This document shows, in pieces, positions 1-6,292 of a stretch of DNA of 6,909 bases. The stretch comes from Flavobacteriaceae bacterium. Lineage in GTDB: Bacteria > Bacteroidota > Bacteroidia > Flavobacteriales > Flavobacteriaceae. The position numbers and the translations under genes are program-made. Every line of letters starts with the position of its first letter. The first letter of the stretch is position 1. The notes under the pieces were generated by a model that was not told where the DNA came from, did not search any database, and saw only the letters and a list, made by a program, of their open reading frames with translations. The stretch covers positions 1 through 6,909 of the forward strand of contig JAUVCP010000114.1 in NCBI GenBank assembly GCA_030590765.1, in the 5' to 3' direction.

Positions 1-690
1 CAAAACCAAAAATGCTGCTGCCTCTCCAAGATTCAATCCTGTACGATTTTTATCAAAAGGTTTGCAATCTGTTTTCGATAAGATCATTAAGGTCTTAAAT
101 CCATTGATGGTAAATTTTGATAAACAATCGGCACCACCAACAACAACTCTGTCTAACTTACCGCTCTTTATCAATCTTGCGCCCAACATAATTGCATTGG
201 TTCCTGATGAACATGCAGTACTTATGGTAGTAACAAATTCAGTTATCCCTAGCCTTTTTGCAACTTTTGAAGTTGCATCTCCTAAAGAATGTGTATCAAT
301 ATATTTTCTATCCTTTTCTTCCTCATGATATGAATAATAAAACTGTTCTGTCATATCCATACCACCTACACTTGTGGCAGAGATTAGTCCTGTTTTGTAT
401 TTATTGATATCCTTTATATTGGCATTTTTTACGGCTTCTATAGCTGCAATTTCAGCTAAAAGTGCTGTTCTTGAATAATTATTGCTTTCCGCAAGATTTA
501 AAATATGGATCAATTCATCATTCGATAAATCTATTTCTCCAACCTTGATCTCATCACGATGAATGGTGTCAATTTTCTTTATCTTTGATATTCCAGGTTT
601 TTTATCTATTAAAGATTGAAAATTCTCTTCAACAGTATTTCCTATGGAAGAAATTATTCCCATTCCTGTAATAGCAACACCTTTATCCAT
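1..690 (-). CDS. Beta-ketoacyl-ACP synthase (FabF/KAS II-like), N-terminal part, runs off the window
   Basis: Condensing enzyme that would extend an acyl chain held on an acyl carrier protein, in the cytoplasm. Translating the minus strand from the ATG at 690 gives 230 residues with no stop before base 1, so the C-terminal part is missing. Visible marks of the family are the opening MDKGVAITGMGIISSIG, the nucleophile in STACSSGTNA (Cys160), GGADC around 185-189, and CKPFDKNRTG followed by GEAAAFLVL at 209-230. The two catalytic histidines and the conserved Lys would lie beyond the edge. The gene starts 3 nt after the stop of the acyl carrier protein gene, so the two are probably co-translated. 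The intact ketosynthase at 2708-3847 shares the CKPF-KNRTG block and is a divergent paralogue. Inferred role: elongating ketosynthase of an aryl-polyene/flexirubin-type pathway, perhaps partnered by the short KS-like protein at 954-1571. Confidence 0.93.
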   Translation of the reverse strand, partial: MDKGVAITGMGIISSIGNTVEENFQSLIDKKPGISKIKKIDTIHRDEIKVGEIDLSNDELIHILNLAESNNYSRTALLAEIAAIEAVKNANIKDINKYKTGLISATSVGGMDMTEQFYYSYHEEEKDRKYIDTHSLGDATSKVAKRLGITEFVTTISTACSSGTNAIMLGARLIKSGKLDRVVVGGADCLSKFTINGFKTLMILSKTDCKPFDKNRTGLNLGEAAAFLVL

Positions 691-693
691 TTT

Positions 694-948
694 TTAAGCT
701 CTGTTTTCAGTAATATATTGTGCCATTGTATTGATAGACTGAAAGATAGATTTCCCCTGTTTTGGATCAGTCAATTTAATTCCATAATCTTTATCCAGCA
801 TTACGATCAATTCCAATGCATCAATTGAATCCAAACCAAGACCATCTCCAAAAAGCATATCATCATCGGCTATATCTACAACTTCAATATCTTCTAAATT
901 CAGATTCTCAATTATTTTCTCTTTCAACTCTTTCTTTAAATTCTCCAT
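694..948 (-). CDS. Acyl carrier protein
   Basis: Small acidic carrier of 84 residues, the usual length for a free-standing acyl carrier protein. It would hold the growing acyl chain on a 4'-phosphopantetheine arm. The attachment site is the Ser in GLGLDSIDALEL (Ser41), the standard DS-(L/I)-D-x-(L/V)-E motif, followed by an acidic recognition helix and a C-terminal helix near 65-82. The start is the ATG at 946-948; only an A-rich leader precedes it, as is common in Bacteroidota, with no clear Shine-Dalgarno. It sits 5 nt after the short KS-like gene and 3 nt before a ketosynthase gene. That position suggests it is the dedicated carrier for these condensing enzymes rather than the housekeeping AcpP. 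Holo-ACP formation would need a phosphopantetheinyl transferase, which is not in the window. Confidence 0.95.
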   Translation of the reverse strand: MENLKKELKEKIIENLNLEDIEVVDIADDDMLFGDGLGLDSIDALELIVMLDKDYGIKLTDPKQGKSIFQSINTMAQYITENRA

Positions 949-953
949 TATTT

Positions 954-1571
954 TTATTCTTTATATAATTTTATTAAATTTTGTTCAGTATGATCCATTT
1001 TTCCCTTTTCAGAGACCAAATATACAAAAGCATCGAATGCATCTCCATCTACATTTACCCAACCTGACAACACTGCATTTGATTTCTTACTTTTAATTAA
1101 AAATGTTTCATAATTGTGGTGAAATTTTGCATTATAATCATCAAATACAAAAAAACCATTTTCACTTTTTAACTTGTGCTTTATACTTATTTCCCCAATT
1201 CCAATATTTGGCAAGGTATAAACAAAAACAGCCGGACTTGGATAATAATGATCTACATCATTTATTGTGTCCTGATGTTTTCTATCCGTATCTAAACTCG
1301 AGGCATTGTTTGAAAATATCAATGCTATATTACGATCAAACCCATCTATATCAATTTCACTTAATATCAATTCAGCTGCTAAAATAGAAAGTTTACTCAA
1401 ATTATCCATCTTAAAAAATTTAGGATAATGCATTTTTCTTTCTTTATAACAACTTTTTAAAAAATCTTTAATATTGCTGTTTTCATTTCCTTTAAATACA
1501 AGATTTCCATTTAACCACATTTGGTTATTCTTTATATGACAATGGCTTTGTATGTTTAGTTTATGATCCAA
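954..1571 (-). CDS. Short cysteine-less ketosynthase-like protein (chain-length-factor-like candidate)
   Basis: A 205-residue protein resembling the beta-ketoacyl synthase-like N-terminal domain family (Pfam Ketoacyl-synt_2, to which ApeC-type proteins of aryl polyene clusters belong). Visible marks are KFFKMDNLSKLSILAAELIL (51-70), a strand IALIFSNNASS (82-92), and SPAVFVYTLPNIGIGEISIK (112-131), which corresponds to the SP-xxF-xxS-hxN-xxxG-xxSI block of that family. The segment that would carry a ketosynthase cysteine has none, and the protein is about half the length of a true ketosynthase, so it should not condense on its own. Inferred role: partner or chain-length factor for an adjacent ketosynthase. 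The frame begins at TTG (1571-1569), immediately preceded by an in-frame TAA, so no longer start exists. The first ATG is codon 18 (1520), and using it would drop a likely N-terminal strand (LNIQSHCHIKNN). It follows the methyltransferase stop by 8 nt and precedes the acyl carrier protein by 5 nt. The family call is from memory of motifs. Confidence 0.72.
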   Translation of the reverse strand: MDHKLNIQSHCHIKNNQMWLNGNLVFKGNENSNIKDFLKSCYKERKMHYPKFFKMDNLSKLSILAAELILSEIDIDGFDRNIALIFSNNASSLDTDRKHQDTINDVDHYYPSPAVFVYTLPNIGIGEISIKHKLKSENGFFVFDDYNAKFHHNYETFLIKSKKSNAVLSGWVNVDGDAFDAFVYLVSEKGKMDHTEQNLIKLYKE

Positions 1572-1579
1572 TTAATTTA

Positions 1580-2641
1580 CTATTTCTTACAAATTAATAT
1601 GGTATGATTCTCCCCTACTTTTCTAATTTCTTTAGTTACATGCAGTCCTGCTTTTTCAATCAACTCCATAAATTCAGAGGCTTTATACATTTTACTATTT
1701 CCATTTGCCATTACTGTAAAGTATAGTGAAGTCGCTTCTAATGAAAATCTAGCATTGTCAAACCTTTGTCTATCAGTAAAGGTTTCCATAATATACAATT
1801 CTGTTTTTTCATCCATCGATTTTGCACTAACTGTCAAAATTTTCAAAATTTCATCTTTTGAAAAACAATCTAGGAACTGACTCATCCAGATAACATCTGC
1901 TCCTGTTGTAATTTTTGGATCTTCAGACAACCAATCAATTTCATAACCTGAGATTCTATCTGCAAACCCATTTTCTTTGGCATTAGCCATTGCAATTTTG
2001 AGCTGTCCAGGTAAATCATGAATTTTAACCTTCACATTCTCGTCTTTTTTACAACAGCTGATAGCAAATTTACCGGTATTACCACCTATATCATAAATGG
2101 TTTTAGGTGGTTTCTCAAAAAGAATTTCCAAAGCTTCCTCAAAAGCAAAATCAGAATAATGATGGTCAAATTCAAACCAGGCTTTTTTAATTTCAGGGTC
2201 AAGTGATGCCAGACCTTCATAAATAGTGGGCCAGCTACCAAACTCTTTTAATCCTTCTGGTTTCCCATTTTTAATAGCTTCATTCAAATGAAAAAGACCT
2301 TTGTAACAAACTTCATTGGTGAAATTTATATTTACATTGGTCGTCTCATTATAATTTAAAAAGTATCCTATTTTAGTTAGTTCATACTTATTATTCTCAT
2401 CTTTTTCAACAACATTAGAACTTTCAGCAATTTCAAGTAGAACACCAAGTCCATATGTACTTATAGATAATTCTTTTGACATTTCATCAATAGTTATACC
2501 CCCTTCATTTCTTTTTTCGAAAATAAGGTTAAAAACGCCCAACTTTCTTAAGGAAACAACTGACTGAAATAAAAATGGTGAAAAAGCAATTTTTTGAGCT
2601 TCTTGAATTGCGTCAATCGCTTTTATGGTTTTGTTTTTCAT
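1580..2641 (-). CDS. SAM-dependent methyltransferase, O-methyltransferase family 2 fold, catalytic His replaced
   Basis: A 353-residue class I methyltransferase, typical length for plant-type/hydroxyindole O-methyltransferases (Pfam Methyltransf_2). The N-terminal part (about 20-95) looks like the winged-helix dimerisation domain (LRKLGVFNLI, then ITIDEMSKELSIS). The C-terminal Rossmann domain has SAM motif I DIGGNTGK (184-191), HDLPGQ (208-213) and the strand ADVIWMSQFLDCF (248-260). In classical members this strand is followed by L-H-D-W with the general-base His; here the matching residues are L-D-C-F (257-260), so that His is absent. In context it would methylate the aromatic head of the polyene. 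Flexirubins and some aryl polyenes carry a ring C-methyl from methionine, for which a phenol-deprotonating His may not be needed; that link is inference. Start: ATG at 2639-2641. It is preceded by the only sizeable intergenic gap (66 nt) and followed 8 nt later by the short KS-like gene. Confidence 0.9.
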   Translation of the reverse strand: MKNKTIKAIDAIQEAQKIAFSPFLFQSVVSLRKLGVFNLIFEKRNEGGITIDEMSKELSISTYGLGVLLEIAESSNVVEKDENNKYELTKIGYFLNYNETTNVNINFTNEVCYKGLFHLNEAIKNGKPEGLKEFGSWPTIYEGLASLDPEIKKAWFEFDHHYSDFAFEEALEILFEKPPKTIYDIGGNTGKFAISCCKKDENVKVKIHDLPGQLKIAMANAKENGFADRISGYEIDWLSEDPKITTGADVIWMSQFLDCFSKDEILKILTVSAKSMDEKTELYIMETFTDRQRFDNARFSLEATSLYFTVMANGNSKMYKASEFMELIEKAGLHVTKEIRKVGENHTILICKK

Positions 2642-2707
2642 GTAAATGCTTTATTTATTACCGAAACAAATTTATTGAATCTCTATTAATATTTATTAGT
2701 ATTTTCT
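2642..2707 (-). promoter_or_regulatory. Only intergenic gap in the operon, with a weak Bacteroidota-type promoter candidate
   Basis: This 66-nt AT-rich gap separates the ketosynthase stop from the methyltransferase ATG. On the minus strand TAAATTTG (2674-2667) fits the Bacteroidota -7 element TAnnTTTG. Transcription would then start near 2660, giving a leader of about 20 nt. No TTTG or TTG element is found at the expected distance upstream, so the match is half a promoter. An imperfect AT palindrome (2683-2699, CTATTAATATTTATTAG on the plus strand) lies just upstream and could be an operator or chance in AT-rich DNA. No hairpin followed by a T-run typical of a terminator is seen on the minus strand, so read-through from the upstream genes is likely. 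Confidence 0.3.
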
Positions 2708-3847
2708 TTATACTTTTTTAAAAATAACTGCAGTATTAGATCCTCCAAAACCAGATGCTGTTTTTAAAAAAATATGTAGATCTTTCTCTTTATTTTCTTT
2801 GATGATATTTACAGGATGTGAAACTCCAAGTTCTTCAAAACCTTCGGAAGCAATCAATGTATTGTGAAACAATGATTCTATCCCAAGTATAGTTTCTAAA
2901 AGACCCGAAGCCCCTAAAGTATGACCATAATATCCTTTTAAACTATTTAATGGAATATCCAACATATCCAATCTGCTAAAAGCAATGGATTCCATTTCAT
3001 CATTGAAATTTGTTGCGGTTCCGTGCGCCGAGATATAATCTATTTCCCTTTCGGATATTTGCGCCTCTTTTAAAGCGGACTTCACACTTAAATACAATCC
3101 TTCACCGGTTCGTGACGGACCCGAAATATGATTGGCGTCATTACATGAACCACTTCCTATAATTTGAACAGCATTTTTTGATCTATTCTTATCAGAGCTC
3201 ACTACCACACTTGCAATTGCTTCTCCTATAGTGATACCTGTTCTGTTCTTTGAAAATGGTTTACATGGCTGATCACTAATTGCCTGAAAGGATGTAAAAC
3301 CAGACAGAATAAATTCAGTAACCAGATCACCACTAACTATGATCACATCATCATACATTTCTTGTTTGATCAATCTATCAGCAACAGAAACTGCTAAAAT
3401 TCCTGAAACACAAGCATTTGATAATACAATAGCTTCATTTTTAAAATCAAAATAATTTTGAATCTGTTTTCCTAATTCTGATAAATAAACTCTCTTTTTA
3501 TCAATTTTTAAGTTCGAATCATCAGCCAAAAGATCAATATTTCCTTTCGTGGTAGAAACGATCAGTCCTGTTCTTTTTGTAATTTTAAAATCTGAATCTT
3601 TCAATAAATAATGTAAAGAAAGAATCATCATCTTCTCCAGACTTGTATAATCTTCAATATTTCCAATTGCAGCAAACTCTTTATCAATTTTTTTCCTATC
3701 AATTAAAGAGCTGTAATAACTTTGTCCGTTTTCTCTTTTGTGCTTTTTTATACCAGAAATATGTTCAACCAAATTTTGAAAATTAGCAACACTGCCAAAT
3801 CCTAAGGATGAAATAATATGATGATTTGTTATATAAACTTCTTTCAT
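2708..3847 (-). CDS. Beta-ketoacyl-ACP synthase with complete Cys-His-His triad
   Basis: Complete 379-residue condensing enzyme, somewhat shorter than FabF (about 410). All catalytic parts are visible: nucleophile in LSNACVSGI (Cys146), first His in SAHGTATNFND (His275), conserved Lys304 and second His in KGYYGHTLGASG (His309), and the C-terminal GFGGSN loop (366-371). CKPFSKNRTG with GEA (195-210) resembles the second ketosynthase at 1-690, but the nucleophile context differs (NACVSG against TACSSG), suggesting different substrates or steps. The start chosen is the ATG at 3847, giving MKEVYITNHHIISSLG, the usual first strand of the fold, 7 nt after the thioesterase stop. The longer reading begins at TTG 3868 and would overlap the thioesterase by 14 nt. 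Likely role: priming or elongating an aryl polyene chain; which of the two cannot be told from sequence alone. Confidence 0.93.
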   Translation of the reverse strand: MKEVYITNHHIISSLGFGSVANFQNLVEHISGIKKHKRENGQSYYSSLIDRKKIDKEFAAIGNIEDYTSLEKMMILSLHYLLKDSDFKITKRTGLIVSTTKGNIDLLADDSNLKIDKKRVYLSELGKQIQNYFDFKNEAIVLSNACVSGILAVSVADRLIKQEMYDDVIIVSGDLVTEFILSGFTSFQAISDQPCKPFSKNRTGITIGEAIASVVVSSDKNRSKNAVQIIGSGSCNDANHISGPSRTGEGLYLSVKSALKEAQISEREIDYISAHGTATNFNDEMESIAFSRLDMLDIPLNSLKGYYGHTLGASGLLETILGIESLFHNTLIASEGFEELGVSHPVNIIKENKEKDLHIFLKTASGFGGSNTAVIFKKV

Positions 3848-3854
3848 GCAATTC

Positions 3855-4268
3855 TTATAATAATCCAACCTTTTTCTTCCATGCTACTATAAATGGAGGA
3901 ACATTTAAAACCAATTCTCCCTTTTCATTAATAAACACCTGAACTGTTTTACCTGTGCATACGATCTCTCCTTCCGGATTATAGATCTTGTAGGTAAATA
4001 TCAACTTATTTGCAGGTGTATCTACAAATGTAGTTTCTATAGTTACAATATCACCATATTTTAGTGGTAATTTATGCTTACAAACAGATTCAACAATTGG
4101 GGTAGCCAATCCTTTGGCTTTTACATCTAGATAAGAAATGCCATGCTTTTCTCCAAAATATTCTCTCCCGTCTTCAAAATAAGTGATATAGTTTCCATGC
4201 CATACAATCCCCAAAGAATCTACTTCATTAAATCTAACTCTTATTTTTGATGTTTCTTTGATCTCCAT
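3855..4268 (-). CDS. Acyl-CoA/acyl-ACP thioesterase, 4-hydroxybenzoyl-CoA thioesterase-like hotdog fold
   Basis: A 137-residue single-hotdog thioesterase, the usual length for the 4HBT/YbgC/FadM group. The signature RVRFNEVDSLGIVWHGNY (10-27) aligns with the family pattern Y-x-D-T-D-x-x-G-V-V-Y-H-x-N-Y and keeps the catalytic Asp (Asp17). YFEDGREYF (30-38) fits the following active-site helix. Such enzymes hydrolyse aromatic or fatty acyl thioesters in the cytoplasm as homotetramers. In this context it may release the finished polyene acid or clear stalled acyl groups from the carrier protein. Homologues of this type accompany aryl polyene clusters. The start is the ATG at 4268, one base after the permease stop (TAG-G-ATG), which indicates translational coupling. 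The longer frame starts with TTG at 4325 and adds 19 residues that overlap the permease and do not resemble the family. Confidence 0.9.
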   Translation of the reverse strand: MEIKETSKIRVRFNEVDSLGIVWHGNYITYFEDGREYFGEKHGISYLDVKAKGLATPIVESVCKHKLPLKYGDIVTIETTFVDTPANKLIFTYKIYNPEGEIVCTGKTVQVFINEKGELVLNVPPFIVAWKKKVGLL

Positions 4269-4269
4269 C

Positions 4270-5544
4270 CTACACACTGTTTTTTGCTTTATCGTAATAA
4301 ATAGATATTGCCAGCATTCCTGCAAAAAATAAACCTAGCAATAATAATTCAGGCATGATCTCCACAAAGCTGTTATCTCTTATGATCACATCATAAAAAC
4401 AATTCAATCCCCAGTTCATAGGTGAGATCTGAGCAAATAATTGCATCATTTTTGGCATGGCAAATACCGGTATCCAAACACCTCCTACAGCTGCCAGTAT
4501 AACTACTAAAGTTGCCCCGAAAGGTGCTGATTGCTCTTGTGTATCAGCTATTGTACCAATTAGTATTCCAATTCCAATTGCCGATAAACCGGAAAATATT
4601 GCGACTAAGAACAATAACAAATAACTGCCATTTACTTCAAAATTTGGAAGTCCTAAATATGGAAATAAATACAGACCTACCAATAGCATTAAAGCAAATT
4701 GAATCAAACAAACAGCTAAATAAACAACTACTTTTCCTCCCAAAATAGTAGCATATGAAATAGGGTTTGTTTTTAATCTTACGAATGTTCCCTGACTTTT
4801 CTCCTTTACCATATTTATGGAAAGCGGTACAATAATAAAAAATATAGCGAATAACGTCCATGCCGGTACATTATGCTGTACAGAATTTGGTTTGATCTCT
4901 ACATTGTTCTTTTGTGGATTTATTTCTAAAAAAGTAACAAATTCTTTGTTATCAAATACATCCTCCTCAATTTCCAGTTCATCTTTAAAGGCTTTATAAA
5001 CAGACTGTGTTTCAATTTTTGAAACCATTTTATCAATGGAGTTCTTGATAGCATTTCGTATCGATATTTGAAGTGTTGGATCAAAATACAGCTTAATTTG
5101 TTGTGAACTTACCCCTTTATCTTTTGTGTCTTTTTCTTCACCAAGTTCAAATTGATCTAATATTTTGGATACATTTTGAGACACCTTTGTATTCAAATTT
5201 TCTGTCAACCCTTCTGGAATTACAATAGCCAATTTATATTCACCCTGTAATACCAGGTCATTGGCTTTTGTTTCTATAACTAAAACACCATCAATTTTAT
5301 CAACTACTTTTAATATCTTATTCTGGTTTAAATTATAGATTATAGATTTTGACAGATCATCTTTATCATTATCAATGACCAAGACAGATAATTGAGAATT
5401 AAAAATTTGCTGAGCCGTGCTTTCCTGAATGATGGTAATAGTAATAACCAAAACCAAAGGCATCAAAAACAAGATGATCAAACCACCAAAATCTCTTTTT
5501 AAGAGTAAGAATTCCTTGTATGTCGCCATGGCTAATTTATGCAT
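4270..5544 (-). CDS. ABC-2 type transporter permease
   Basis: Membrane subunit of an ABC exporter in the inner membrane, working with the ATPase encoded just upstream. From the ATG at 5544 it has 424 residues. One N-terminal membrane segment (GGLIILFLMPLVLVITITII, about 20-40) is followed by a long soluble region (about 41-225). Five more hydrophobic segments follow near 228-246, 268-293, 306-332, 341-360 and 397-416. This 1+5 layout with a large periplasmic loop is that of the ABC2_membrane_3 (YhhJ/YbhR-like) family. The segment NMVKEKSQGTFVRLKTNPIS (about 244-263) is the typical cytoplasmic coupling region after the second membrane segment. It overlaps the ATPase gene by 8 nt. A GTG at 5550 is a competing start, because AGGAGG lies 8 nt before it. 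Cargo is unknown; in this cluster it is likely to be a polyene lipid or a precursor. Confidence 0.9.
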   Translation of the reverse strand: MHKLAMATYKEFLLLKRDFGGLIILFLMPLVLVITITIIQESTAQQIFNSQLSVLVIDNDKDDLSKSIIYNLNQNKILKVVDKIDGVLVIETKANDLVLQGEYKLAIVIPEGLTENLNTKVSQNVSKILDQFELGEEKDTKDKGVSSQQIKLYFDPTLQISIRNAIKNSIDKMVSKIETQSVYKAFKDELEIEEDVFDNKEFVTFLEINPQKNNVEIKPNSVQHNVPAWTLFAIFFIIVPLSINMVKEKSQGTFVRLKTNPISYATILGGKVVVYLAVCLIQFALMLLVGLYLFPYLGLPNFEVNGSYLLLFLVAIFSGLSAIGIGILIGTIADTQEQSAPFGATLVVILAAVGGVWIPVFAMPKMMQLFAQISPMNWGLNCFYDVIIRDNSFVEIMPELLLLGLFFAGMLAISIYYDKAKNSV

Positions 5545-6292
5545 AATCACGTAAATCTCCTCCTGTTAAATGAAGGTAAACATTTTCTAAATTAATAGCA
5601 TTTTTGACAGATTTGATCAGGTCAGTTGGTGCTCCCTGAATTACAATTTTACCGTGATCAATAATCGCCACTTGTGTACACAGCTCTTGTGCTTCTATCA
5701 TATGATGTGAAGTATAAACTATCGTAGTTCCATTTTTATTCAACTGTTTTAAGTGTTGGATAATAACATTTTTTGATTGCACATCAACACCGACTGTAGG
5801 TTCATCTAAAAAAAGAATTTTAGGCTGATGTAGTATTCCTGCTATCAAATTCACCCTCCTCTTCATTCCTCCCGAAAAGGTTTTTATCCTTTTATTCGAA
5901 AATTTAGTAAGACCTAATTCACTTAATGAACTGTCAATTCTTTTTTTTAATTCATTTGATTTAATTCCGTACATAGAACCAAAATACATCAAATTCTCAT
6001 AAGCCGTTAAAGTGGGATAAAGAGCATATTCCTGTGGAACAACACCTATCAAATATTGTATTTGTTTTCGGTTTTTCTGGTAATTCAGTTGATCGATCTC
6101 AAAAGATCCTGATGTGGGTTTTAACAATCCGCAAAGCATAGAAATAAGAGTAGTTTTTCCTGCTCCATTTGGACCAAGCATTCCAAATATTTCATTTTTT
6201 TGAATAGAAAGATCTATTGGTTTTACTGCATAAAAATCAGCATCCTTATATTTTTTGGCTAATTGATCTATATGAATAATTATCTCATTCAT
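5537..6292 (-). CDS. ABC transporter ATP-binding protein
   Basis: A 251-residue nucleotide-binding subunit of an ABC-2 (DrrA/CcmA-like) exporter, acting at the cytoplasmic face of the inner membrane. All ATPase motifs are present: Walker A GPNGAGKTT (40-48), Q-loop Gln87 in VVPQEYALYPTLTAYENL, signature FSGGMKRR (139-146, Phe in place of the usual Leu), Walker B ILFLDEP (159-165), D-loop GVD (168-170) and H-loop His196 in TSHHM. The tail NLENVYLHLTGG (234-245) is the usual end of DrrA-type ATPases. The start is the ATG at 6292, which shares its A with the TGA stop of the BtrH-like gene (TGATG). A TTG at 6295 would add one residue and is less likely. It overlaps the permease gene by 8 nt from ATG 5544 (14 nt from GTG 5550). 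The gene pair forms one exporter; the substrate is not evident from sequence. Confidence 0.96.
   Translation of the reverse strand: MNEIIIHIDQLAKKYKDADFYAVKPIDLSIQKNEIFGMLGPNGAGKTTLISMLCGLLKPTSGSFEIDQLNYQKNRKQIQYLIGVVPQEYALYPTLTAYENLMYFGSMYGIKSNELKKRIDSSLSELGLTKFSNKRIKTFSGGMKRRVNLIAGILHQPKILFLDEPTVGVDVQSKNVIIQHLKQLNKNGTTIVYTSHHMIEAQELCTQVAIIDHGKIVIQGAPTDLIKSVKNAINLENVYLHLTGGDLRDYA
5557..5564 (-). promoter_or_regulatory. Shine-Dalgarno-like AGGAGGAG at the ATPase/permease junction
   Basis: Minus-strand AGGAGGAG lies inside the last codons of the ATPase gene. AGGAGG ends 8 nt before GTG 5550 and 14 nt before ATG 5544, so it is the one sequence feature that could decide the permease start, and it favours GTG. 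Bacteroidota generally make little use of Shine-Dalgarno pairing. The bases also encode the Thr-Gly-Gly of a conserved C-terminal LTGG motif, so the match may be a by-product of coding. Confidence 0.35.

Noticed and set aside
62..328. Plus-strand open frame of 88 codons
   Set aside because: It lies antisense inside the ketosynthase at 1-690, which has clear active-site motifs; the plus-strand product resembles no known family.
616..828. Plus-strand open frame of 70 codons
   Set aside because: It runs antisense across the ketosynthase start and the acyl carrier protein; its composition is what reverse-strand reading of AT-rich genes gives.
1103..1387. Plus-strand open frame of 94 codons
   Set aside because: Antisense shadow of the short KS-like gene, with no recognisable motif.
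2018..2206. Plus-strand open frame of 62 codons
   Set aside because: Antisense to the SAM-binding half of the methyltransferase, whose motifs show the real frame.
2683..2699. AT-rich imperfect palindrome considered as a transcription terminator
   Set aside because: It has almost no GC in the arms and mismatches, so the stem would be unstable; kept only as a weak operator-like possibility.
3848..3868. Seven-residue extension of the ketosynthase from TTG 3868
   Set aside because: It overlaps the thioesterase gene by 14 nt, while ATG 3847 gives the usual N-terminal strand and a 7-nt gap.
4269..4325. 19-residue N-terminal extension of the thioesterase from TTG 4325
   Set aside because: It overlaps the permease gene and precedes the first hotdog strand; ATG 4268 directly after the permease stop is the better start.
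4512..4999. Plus-strand frames at 4512-4748 and 4817-4999 and a minus-strand frame at 4637-4861
   Set aside because: All fall inside the permease gene in other frames; the permease frame has a coherent membrane-segment pattern.
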